Origin: Sulfuricurvum sp.
GTDB lineage: Bacteria; Campylobacterota; Campylobacteria; Campylobacterales; Sulfurimonadaceae
Assembly: GCF_023250475.1 (NCBI RefSeq)
Contig: NZ_JAHFAQ010000003.1
Location: 1 to 42,394, forward strand
Direction of reading: 5' to 3'
DNA: 42,394 nucleotides
In this document: one piece after another, positions 10,152 to 16,578 of the stretch
Layout of the letters: the number at the start of each line of letters is the position of its first letter
Position numbering within the stretch: the stretch's first letter is position 1
Position numbers and translations under genes: made by a program
Notes under the pieces: generated by a model
The model's database searches: none
What the model was told of the DNA's origin: nothing
What the model saw: the letters and a program-made list of their open reading frames with translations, nothing else

Positions 10152-11281
10152 TGTTACGCGATGCATGGATTTATCTCGAAAACGGCACCTATATAAGTGC
10201 CAAAAGTTTTGGTGCGGATACCACAGCGGTAGGTGAGATTGTTTTTAATACCTCTATGAGCGGGTATCAGGAGATTATTACCGATCCCTCGTACGCAGGT
10301 CAGTTTGTCACTTTTACGATGCCTGAGATTGGGAACGTCGGTGTAAACAGCGAAGACATGGAAAGCTCTCGTGCCCACTGTAAAGGGATTATCGTCCGCC
10401 AATATCAGCCGGAGCACTCATCGTTTCGTGCCGAAGAAGCGCTGCACACTTTTTTGGAAAAACACGGCATCATCGGTATCTGTGATATCGACACTCGGTT
10501 CATAACCAAAATGCTCCGAACGCAGGGGGCAATGATGATGATTGCTTCGACTCAGGTCAGCGATAAAGAAGAACTCAAAAAGCTCCTAGAAGCATCTCCT
10601 CGGATTGAAGAGATCAACTATATCGAGGAAGTCAGTACCAAAACATCGTATGTACACCGTAACGGCATCTACGACCCGTTCAACTTCCGTTACAACGATG
10701 CACCGGCGCCGAAGGCACGCATTGCGGCGATCGATTTCGGAGTAAAACGCAACATTCTAAATGAATTGACCGAAGCAGGACTGGAAGTCGAAGTCCTTCC
10801 GAATTCATTCAGTGCGGATGAGTTGATAGCACGATACGACGCCAAAGAGATTGACGGTGTATTTTTATCCAACGGCCCGGGAGATCCCCTTGTTCTGAAA
10901 GTAGAGCAAGAAGAGATTAAAAAGCTGATCGCACGTAAAATTCCACTATTTGGAATCTGCCTAGGGCATCAGCTTCTTAGTATTGCACACGGGTACGACA
11001 CCCATAAACTAAAATTCGGTCATCACGGCGGAAATCATCCGGTTAAAAATGTGAAAACGGGGATGGTCGAAATTACGGCACAAAACCACAATTATAATGT
11101 TCCTGAATCGGTTCGTGAGATTGCTGAAGTGACCCATATCAATCTTTTTGACAACACGATTGAAGGGTTGCGCTATAACAGCGGACATGTCTTCTCGGTT
11201 CAACATCACCCCGAATCAAGTCCGGGACCGAAAGAGAGCCGATACATTTTCAGCGAATTTCTTCAACTTCTTCAACGCTAA
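10151..11281 (+). CDS. carA: Carbamoyl-phosphate synthase small (glutaminase) subunit
   Basis: A 376-residue CarA that releases ammonia from glutamine for the CarB subunit, feeding arginine and pyrimidine synthesis. The N-terminal CPSase domain has FNTSMSGYQEIITDPSYAGQ. The C-terminal class I amidotransferase domain has SNGPGDP, the nucleophile motif GICLGHQ (Cys near residue 276) and the catalytic HHPE close to the end. Length is normal. carB is not adjacent. A hairpin follows the stop. Confidence 0.97.
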   Translation: MLRDAWIYLENGTYISAKSFGADTTAVGEIVFNTSMSGYQEIITDPSYAGQFVTFTMPEIGNVGVNSEDMESSRAHCKGIIVRQYQPEHSSFRAEEALHTFLEKHGIIGICDIDTRFITKMLRTQGAMMMIASTQVSDKEELKKLLEASPRIEEINYIEEVSTKTSYVHRNGIYDPFNFRYNDAPAPKARIAAIDFGVKRNILNELTEAGLEVEVLPNSFSADELIARYDAKEIDGVFLSNGPGDPLVLKVEQEEIKKLIARKIPLFGICLGHQLLSIAHGYDTHKLKFGHHGGNHPVKNVKTGMVEITAQNHNYNVPESVREIAEVTHINLFDNTIEGLRYNSGHVFSVQHHPESSPGPKESRYIFSEFLQLLQR

Positions 11282-11291
11282 CCTAAAAACA

Positions 11292-11308
11292 GGGGGGATT
11301 CTCCTCCC
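11292..11308 (+). terminator. Probable carA terminator hairpin
   Basis: GGGGGGA-ttc-TCCTCCC forms a seven-pair stem (one G-T pair) followed by TTTCTT, 10 bases after the carA stop. Confidence 0.55.
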
Positions 11309-11366
11309 TTTCTTACCATAAAAAATCTTCAACATGTTACTTTTCTACCCCTATTTCTGTAATTAA

Positions 11367-11386
11367 ACTTAAATATATCGTTAAGT
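11367..11386. promoter_or_regulatory. Inverted repeat ACTTAA-N8-TTAAGT upstream of ccoN
   Basis: Perfect 6-base arms with an 8-base spacer, about 200 bases before ccoN. The half-site TTAAG recurs in the next palindrome. It could be an operator or simply reflect TTTAAGT-type -35 sequences of this phylum. Confidence 0.35.
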
Positions 11387-11412
11387 ATGAATAGTGTGAA
11401 AAATATTTAATA

Positions 11413-11430
11413 ATTTAAGATTCCTTAAAT
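11413..11430. promoter_or_regulatory. Perfect palindrome ATTTAAG-N4-CTTAAAT upstream of ccoN
   Basis: An 18-base inverted repeat (ATTTAAGATTCCTTAAAT). Its left arm contains TTTAAG, which stands 18 bases before a TATCAT (11442-11447), so it may double as a -35 region or be a repressor/activator site. Confidence 0.45.
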
Positions 11431-11433
11431 AGT

Positions 11434-11447
11434 GTGATTGCTATCAT
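11434..11447. promoter_or_regulatory. FNR/CRP-type operator candidate in the cco promoter
   Basis: GTGATTGCTATCAT keeps the TGAT-N4-ATCA core of the FNR family box (TTGAT-N4-ATCAA). It sits 123 bases before ccoN. Low-oxygen control of cbb3 oxidase by Crp/Fnr regulators is common, which makes the match plausible. No binding data are implied. Confidence 0.5.
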
Positions 11448-11465
11448 TAGAGTGTCTAATAGCCT

Positions 11466-11482
11466 ACTTTTGTTACAAAAGT
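11466..11482. promoter_or_regulatory. Perfect inverted repeat ACTTTTGTTACAAAAGT
   Basis: Seven-base arms around TTA, lying between the FNR-like site and the leader hairpin. It may be an operator or part of the ccoN leader structure. TACAAA inside it could be the -10 box of an FNR-activated promoter. Confidence 0.4.
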
Positions 11483-11486
11483 GTTA

Positions 11487-11530
11487 AGGGCATCTTTGAT
11501 TTCACAGCTTTGCGAAGTCAGAGGTGCCCT
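11487..11530 (+). promoter_or_regulatory. Long hairpin in the ccoN 5' leader
   Basis: AGGGCATCTTTGA pairs with TCAGAGGTGCCCT over 13 positions (11 Watson-Crick, 2 G-T), with an 18-base loop that itself contains CTT-TGCG-AAG. It ends 39 bases before the ccoN ATG, whose ribosome site is a near-perfect AAGGAGGT. It could be an attenuator, an RNA-stability element or a protein-binding leader. Confidence 0.55.
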
Positions 11531-11569
11531 AATAGGCTCTTATGCTTTGAATCTTTAAGGAGGTCGTAA

Positions 11570-13051
11570 ATGGAGAATCGTCCATTGGAGTATGATTACA
11601 CGGTTGCGAAATGGTTTATGCTAGCAACTGTTGTTCTCGGTATTGTCGGGATGCTTGTCGGCGTTATTTTGGCGTGGCAAATGGCGTTTCCAGGTGTAAA
11701 TTTAATGGCGGGAGAGGGCTTGGCTGAGTATACAAACTTTAGTCGTCTTCGTCCGTTGCATACTGACTCAGTAATCTTCGGATTTACCCTTAGCGGTATC
11801 TGGGCTACTTGGTATTATGTCGGTCAACGTGTATTGAAAGTGTCAATGGCGGAATCAAAATTTTTGATGTTTCTTGCTAAATTGCATTTTGCTATTTACA
11901 TGGTAGTAGTAGTTGCCGTTGTCGGTTCATTATTACTCGGTATTTCTACTGGTAAAGAGTATGCAGATTTTGAATGGCCGATTGATATCGCGGTAGTAGT
12001 GGTATGGGTTATTTGGGGTATGTCTATTTTCGGTTTGATCGGTATTCGCCGTGAAAAATCACTCTATATTTCTATCTGGTATTACATTGCTACTTTCTTG
12101 GGTATCGCTATGTTGTATCTTTTCAACAATATGGAAATTCCAACGTATTTTGCTTCAGGCGGAATCGGCAACTGGTATCACTCGGTTTCTATGTACTCTG
12201 GTACAAATGATGCGTTGGTACAATGGTGGTATGGACACAATGCAGTTGCATTCGGTTTCACAGTACCTATCGTTGCAATGATCTACTACTTCCTTCCAAA
12301 AGAATCAGGCCAAGCGGTTTATTCATATAAATTGTCTCTTCTTGCGTTCTGGGGATTGATGTTTGTTTACCTTTGGGCAGGCGGACACCACTTGATCTAC
12401 TCTACAGTACCGGATTGGATGCAGACAATGGGTTCAGTTTTCTCCGTTGTATTGATTCTCCCATCATGGGGTTCTGCGATCAATATGCTTCTTACTATGA
12501 AGGGTGAATGGCAACAAGTAGCGGCAAGCCCGTTGATCAAATTCATGATCTTGGCTTCTACGTTTTACATGTTCTCTACACTTGAGGGTCCAATTCAAGC
12601 GATCAAATCGGTCAATGCTTTGGCTCACTTTACAGACTGGATCGTCGGTCACGTACATGATGGTGTTCTCGGTTGGGTTGCATTCATGATTATGGCTGCA
12701 TTGTTCCATATGGCTCCGCGTGTATTCAAACGTGAGATTTATTCTAAATCATTGATGAATACTCAATTCTGGATCCAAACTCTCGGGGTTGTATTGTATT
12801 TCACATCAATGTGGATTGCAGGTATTACACAAGGTATGATGTGGCGTGCACACGATGAATTCGGTAACTTAGCGTACTCATTCATCGATACTGTTGCCGT
12901 ATTGCACCCTTACTTCACAATCCGTGCGGTTGGTGGTACGTTGTATCTCGTAGGTATGTTCTTGTTCGCGTACAATATGTACAAAACAATGACAAGCTCT
13001 CGCCGTGTTGAAGAGAGTGAACTTCAAAACGCATCGCCTATGGGCGCATAA
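11570..13051 (+). CDS. ccoN: cbb3-type cytochrome c oxidase subunit I
   Basis: A 493-residue heme-copper oxidase catalytic subunit with about 12 membrane helices. Expected ligands are visible: His in RLRPLHTDSVIFGF (residue 64) for low-spin heme b; WWYGHNAVAFGFTVP and GGHHLIYS for CuB; and DWIVGHVHDGVLGW with the heme ligand histidines. It reduces oxygen at low concentrations and pumps protons. It is first in ccoNOQP, preceded by AAGGAGGTCGTAA. C-type oxidases of this kind are the usual high-affinity terminal oxidase of microaerophilic Campylobacterota. Confidence 0.97.
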   Translation: MENRPLEYDYTVAKWFMLATVVLGIVGMLVGVILAWQMAFPGVNLMAGEGLAEYTNFSRLRPLHTDSVIFGFTLSGIWATWYYVGQRVLKVSMAESKFLMFLAKLHFAIYMVVVVAVVGSLLLGISTGKEYADFEWPIDIAVVVVWVIWGMSIFGLIGIRREKSLYISIWYYIATFLGIAMLYLFNNMEIPTYFASGGIGNWYHSVSMYSGTNDALVQWWYGHNAVAFGFTVPIVAMIYYFLPKESGQAVYSYKLSLLAFWGLMFVYLWAGGHHLIYSTVPDWMQTMGSVFSVVLILPSWGSAINMLLTMKGEWQQVAASPLIKFMILASTFYMFSTLEGPIQAIKSVNALAHFTDWIVGHVHDGVLGWVAFMIMAALFHMAPRVFKREIYSKSLMNTQFWIQTLGVVLYFTSMWIAGITQGMMWRAHDEFGNLAYSFIDTVAVLHPYFTIRAVGGTLYLVGMFLFAYNMYKTMTSSRRVEESELQNASPMGA

Positions 13052-13065
13052 TAAGGAGGGGAAAA

Positions 13066-13758
13066 ATGTTTCACTGGTTAGAAAAACACCCGTTCTTTTT
13101 CGCGGTAGCGGTGTTCTTAACAATCGCGTTTGCAGGTCTTATCGAGATCCTGCCAAACTTTGCGCAAGCATCTCAACCGGTTGTAGGGACTAAACCTTAC
13201 AGCACGTTGGAACTTGCAGGTCGTCATATTTATATTAAAAACAACTGTATGGGATGTCACTCTCAATTGGTTCGTCCGTTTAAATCAGAAACTGACCGTT
13301 ACGGTCACTACTCTTTGAGCGGTGAATATGCGTATGACCGTCCATTCCTTTGGGGTTCAAAACGTACCGGTCCGGACTTGATGCGTGTAGGTAACTACCG
13401 TACAACGGATTGGCACGAAAACCACATGAAAGATCCTGCAGCGGTTGTTCCGGGTTCAATCATGCCGGCATACCGCTGGATGTTCAAAAATGCTGCGGAC
13501 ATCGATACAGCGTATGCTGAACAAATTACCGTTAATAAAGTGTTCAAAACACCTTATAACACTGAAATTCCAATGGCAGACGGTACAAAAGCGACTGTTG
13601 CATTGGCAGCAACATTGGATGAAGCAAAAACTGCAGCTCTCGAAGAGGCTAAAGTTATTGCCGCAGACATGAAAGATCAAGACGTTAAAGATGCGGTTGC
13701 AGCGGGTCAAATCCCTGAAATCGTTGCGGTAATCGCATATCTTAACTGCTTAAAATAA
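13066..13758 (+). CDS. ccoO: cbb3-type cytochrome c oxidase monoheme subunit II
   Basis: A 230-residue membrane-anchored c-type cytochrome. A single N-terminal helix (residues 9-32) is followed by the heme motif CMGCHSQLVRPF (61-72). Conserved CcoO segments RTGPDLMRVG and PGSIMPAYRWMF supply the distal Met. It passes electrons from CcoP to CcoN. An insert of about 45 residues rich in Ala, Lys and Asp (roughly 170-215) precedes IPEIVAVIAYLNCLK. It lies 14 bases after ccoN with AAGGAGGGG as ribosome site. Confidence 0.96.
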   Translation: MFHWLEKHPFFFAVAVFLTIAFAGLIEILPNFAQASQPVVGTKPYSTLELAGRHIYIKNNCMGCHSQLVRPFKSETDRYGHYSLSGEYAYDRPFLWGSKRTGPDLMRVGNYRTTDWHENHMKDPAAVVPGSIMPAYRWMFKNAADIDTAYAEQITVNKVFKTPYNTEIPMADGTKATVALAATLDEAKTAALEEAKVIAADMKDQDVKDAVAAGQIPEIVAVIAYLNCLK

Positions 13759-13768
13759 GGATGTGAGC

Positions 13769-13990
13769 GTGGATATAGGTACACTTCAAGCGTATGCTTA
13801 CTTTTTCTTCGTTGCGTTTTTGGTGGTGGTATTGTATTCATACATTTATCACCTCTACAGCTCGCAGTGGAAAGGGAAGCGCGATTATGAAAAGTACGGC
13901 AATATCGCGCTGAATGACGAGATCACCGATCAACCGATCGAAGAGATCTCGAAAAACGATGATAAAAAAGTAGGAGGCATAAATGAATAA
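13769..13990 (+). CDS. ccoQ: cbb3 oxidase small subunit CcoQ
   Basis: A 73-residue protein with one N-terminal membrane helix (AYFFFVAFLVVVLYSYIYHLY) and an acidic cytoplasmic tail with KRDYEKYGNIALND, as in CcoQ of this phylum. CcoQ helps stabilise the CcoNOP complex. Two GTG starts are possible (13763, 13769); AAGGA stands at better distance from 13769. It overlaps ccoP by eight bases. Confidence 0.85.
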   Translation: MDIGTLQAYAYFFFVAFLVVVLYSYIYHLYSSQWKGKRDYEKYGNIALNDEITDQPIEEISKNDDKKVGGINE

Positions 13991-14912
13991 GACAGTACTT
14001 GCTGCTATCATAGTTGTAATTGCGATGCTTGGCTTCACCTACATTGCTGTCGGCGGAGCCGGCGGTATGGGTGGTGAAGGTGACTGGGTTAACAAACTCG
14101 CCGTACTCGGTGCAGTTGTCCTTGTCATCGTAACAGCATTTGTAGTTACCAAATATGTTCGTCAAATGCAATTTGATAAAGCGAGCGGTAAACTTGCTGA
14201 TGAAAATTGGGACGGTATCGGAGAATATAAAAACGAACTTCCTTTCGGATGGGCGATTATTTTTCTTGGTCTTGTAATTTGGGCAATTTGGTATTTCCTT
14301 GCGGGATATCCAGTTAGTTCGTACTCACAAATCGGTGAATACAACGAAGCCGTTGCAGAGCACGATGCTAAGTTTGAAGCGCAATACGCTAATATGGATG
14401 ATGCTACTCTCAAAGAGATGGGCGGATCGGTGTTTATCGTACAATGTGCTCCGTGTCATGGTCTTCAAGCGGACGGTATCGATGGTAAAGCGGCTAACTT
14501 GAATCACCGTTTGGAAGAGAAATCAATCAAACACGTTATTCAAAACGGTTCAAATAACCAACTTCTCGGAATCGAAATGCCGATGCCGGATCGTAACGGT
14601 CTTATGAACGCTAATACCGGTGCTTTGATTAGTGATGCTGAAATGGATGCGGTAGCTAAATATGTTGCCGGCGGAATGAAAGGCACTGTTGGTGCTGATG
14701 TATTCGCTGGTACATGTGCTGCTTGTCATGCTGCTGACGGTAAAGGTACTGATATGGTTGCTCCAAGTATCGCTGAATTCAATCCTACGCTTATCGCGAA
14801 TGTATTGAAACACGGTAAAAAAGGTGCAATCGGTCAAATGCCGGCATTCAACAACTTGACAGATGTTCAAGTAAAAGCGCTTGGTGCTTATGTCACCGGC
14901 CTTAGCAAATAA
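13983..14912 (+). CDS. ccoP: cbb3-type cytochrome c oxidase diheme subunit III
   Basis: A 309-residue diheme cytochrome. Two membrane helices (residues 5-25 and 38-57) come first, a third hydrophobic stretch follows near 88-107, and two cytochrome c domains carry CAPCH (155-159) and CAACH (245-249) with distal Met candidates in MPMPDRNG and IGQMPAFN. The N-terminal two-helix extension is typical of Campylobacterota CcoP. It starts inside ccoQ after a perfect AGGAGG. Confidence 0.96.
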   Translation: MNKTVLAAIIVVIAMLGFTYIAVGGAGGMGGEGDWVNKLAVLGAVVLVIVTAFVVTKYVRQMQFDKASGKLADENWDGIGEYKNELPFGWAIIFLGLVIWAIWYFLAGYPVSSYSQIGEYNEAVAEHDAKFEAQYANMDDATLKEMGGSVFIVQCAPCHGLQADGIDGKAANLNHRLEEKSIKHVIQNGSNNQLLGIEMPMPDRNGLMNANTGALISDAEMDAVAKYVAGGMKGTVGADVFAGTCAACHAADGKGTDMVAPSIAEFNPTLIANVLKHGKKGAIGQMPAFNNLTDVQVKALGAYVTGLSK

Positions 14913-14923
14913 GGAGAGTCATA

Positions 14924-15130
14924 ATGGAAAATCGTAGCGTTTTTGCATTGGACGGGATTAGCGGTATGTTGATCGCAACCGTGTTGCTTCTCTCTATCCT
15001 CGCGGGTTTAACCGTGTGGGGATTGGGCGTTCAACAAGGAAGTGCAACTAATTATTACCAAATTGAAAATGAAAAAGACATCAAGATGTTTAGCACCGAT
15101 AACGCTACGCATCGTGTTGATGTTAAATAA
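14924..15130 (+). CDS. DUF4006 small membrane protein of the cco operon
   Basis: A 68-residue protein with one long hydrophobic helix (GMLIATVLLLSILAGLTVWG) and a short polar tail, matching the DUF4006 family found after ccoP in this phylum. It probably associates with or helps assemble the oxidase; the role is unproven. It follows ccoP by 11 bases with AAGGAG. Confidence 0.75.
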   Translation: MENRSVFALDGISGMLIATVLLLSILAGLTVWGLGVQQGSATNYYQIENEKDIKMFSTDNATHRVDVK

Positions 15131-15140
15131 GGAGTTTTAG

Positions 15141-15242
15141 ATGGCAAGTATCATGGATAAACTCATCACAATTACATTGGTGGTTTCTGCAGCGGTAACG
15201 TTGTGGGCGGTGGTAACACCGAATCACCTTTACGTCGGTTAA
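15141..15242 (+). CDS. 33-residue membrane peptide in the cco operon
   Basis: An ATG 10 bases after the DUF4006 stop, preceded by AAGGAG, opens a 33-codon frame: MASIMDKLITITLVVSAAVT followed by LWAVVTPNHLYVG. It is one hydrophobic helix with short ends. Spacing and ribosome site are as good as those of the neighbouring oxidase genes, so I call it a real gene. Small single-helix subunits (CcoM/CcoH-like) are known in other cbb3 oxidases, but no homology is claimed. Confidence 0.65.
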   Translation: MASIMDKLITITLVVSAAVTLWAVVTPNHLYVG

Positions 15243-15251
15243 GGGTAACTT

Positions 15252-15956
15252 TTGTTACTCTCGCGAGGGCTAGCGGCCCTCACCCTCTCATTCTTATTTA
15301 CCCTTTCTCTCCATGCGGAATATTTATATAAAGATGATGTTGTTAACAATCCAAAATTCGCGGAACAAATTAATTCGATCGGCGCTGAGCTAAAAGCCAA
15401 AACAGGTGTTTCTCTCTATTTGGTAATGGTGCGTGATTTGGATGAAAATCAAAGTGTCGCTGATTTTGAAAAAAAGGTGTCGGCAGAAGTAGGTGAACCG
15501 TCTGTGATTATGACGTTTATAGAGCTTCAACAGCAAATCGACATTTTAGCTCGTCCCGTCTCTTTATATGAGCATTTTAACAAAGCGCAGATACTCAGTC
15601 CGAATGCAACTTTTATCGGTTCCGTTGTAAGCGCTGTAATGTTCGCCCGCAGTTACGATGAAGCCAAAGAGCTTATTGTTAACCGCGGAGGTACTATTTT
15701 ACCTATTTTGGCAGAAAGTACAAAAGGGGGCGAAACGGTTCAAAAGTATTCGGTAGCCATGTATAACGGCTACAGTGACACTGCGGATCAAATTGCAGCG
15801 GCTCAAGGGGTAACCCTCAGTTCGTCTGCCGGAAACGGCAGTAAAAACTTTATCGATATTATTCGGTTAATTTTTTACGGTATCATTCTGTACGGTCTTT
15901 CACGATACGTATACGGACGATTTTTTCGTCGTCGCAAGAAGGATGATAATGTTTAA
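15252..15956 (+). CDS. Membrane-anchored periplasmic protein, TPM-domain-like, in the cco operon
   Basis: A 234-residue protein starting at TTG with AAGGG upstream. It has a signal peptide (residues 1-22, LSFLFTLSLHA), a periplasmic domain containing INSIGAELKAKTGVSLYLVMV that resembles the TPM domain, a helix near residues 207-225 and a very basic end (RFFRRRKK). Function is unknown. Its position between the oxidase genes and fixH suggests a role in cbb3 oxidase assembly or envelope quality control. The TPM match is by eye and tentative. Confidence 0.6.
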   Translation: MLLSRGLAALTLSFLFTLSLHAEYLYKDDVVNNPKFAEQINSIGAELKAKTGVSLYLVMVRDLDENQSVADFEKKVSAEVGEPSVIMTFIELQQQIDILARPVSLYEHFNKAQILSPNATFIGSVVSAVMFARSYDEAKELIVNRGGTILPILAESTKGGETVQKYSVAMYNGYSDTADQIAAAQGVTLSSSAGNGSKNFIDIIRLIFYGIILYGLSRYVYGRFFRRRKKDDNV

Positions 15957-16455
15957 AAACCCCGGGACTAAATGGCCGATTATCATTGCTGTATCAACAG
16001 TAATAGTAATTATTTTTGGTGTACTAACTATTAAGGCGGCTATTAACAATCCGGTGGAGATGTCGGATTATGGAATGCAAAATTACCATGAATACGACAG
16101 AGACGCGAATGATATTATTGAAGCAAAGATTGCTTTTGATCAAAAGTACAGTATTGCTTTTCTGACATCGCAGATTACCGAAAAAGGGTCCGTTATTGAG
16201 TATAAAATAACGGATAAAGCAGGTAAAGCCGTTAATAACGCTTCGCTCAATGTAATCCTTACCCGTCCTGATATGAATAAATACGATATCAATCTCTCCA
16301 ATCCAACCGTGAGTGAAGGGAAATATACTTTTGCTCCGGTAGATCTTCCAAAAGTGGGTCGATGGGACATTATGTCAAAAGTTTCTGTAGGAACCGATCA
16401 GCGTTACTATAATCTTAAAGCCGATACCCGCGAACCGAAAACAGCTGAGTTTTAA
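15949..16455 (+). CDS. fixH: FixH-family protein
   Basis: About 168 residues with an N-terminal membrane helix (WPIIIAVSTVIVIIFGVLTI), the family-typical NNPVEMSDYGMQNYHEYDR, and a periplasmic beta-sandwich domain ending in GRWDIMSKVSVGTDQRYY. FixH/CcoG-linked proteins take part in copper delivery or assembly of cbb3 oxidase. The ATG at 15949 is chosen (AAGAAGGATGAT upstream); 15943 is an alternative. It overlaps the previous gene by eight bases. No ccoI/ccoS genes follow in the window. Confidence 0.82.
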   Translation: MFKNPGTKWPIIIAVSTVIVIIFGVLTIKAAINNPVEMSDYGMQNYHEYDRDANDIIEAKIAFDQKYSIAFLTSQITEKGSVIEYKITDKAGKAVNNASLNVILTRPDMNKYDINLSNPTVSEGKYTFAPVDLPKVGRWDIMSKVSVGTDQRYYNLKADTREPKTAEF

Positions 16456-16473
16456 ACAAACGCATCTCTTCTC

Positions 16474-16487
16474 CCCTTTAGGGGAAA
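16474..16487 (+). terminator. Short hairpin after the cco-fixH operon
   Basis: TCCCC-ttta-GGGGA follows the fixH stop by about 20 bases. The stem is short and there is no clear U-tract. Confidence 0.3.
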
Positions 16488-16556
16488 CTGACTACAATAA
16501 ACATTCATAAACTATCAAAATAATTTTTTACTTCCGCAGAAAAGTGGAATTAAGCG

Positions 16557-16576
16557 TAAAATCGAGGAAATTTCCT
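16557..16576 (+). promoter_or_regulatory. addB -10 candidate and 12-base palindrome over the ribosome site
   Basis: TAAAAT (16557-16562) is followed by AGGAAATTTCCT (16565-16576), a perfect palindrome containing the Shine-Dalgarno AGGA, two bases before the ATG. If this -10 is used, the mRNA leader would be only about 10 bases. Confidence 0.4.
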
Positions 16577-16578
16577 AA

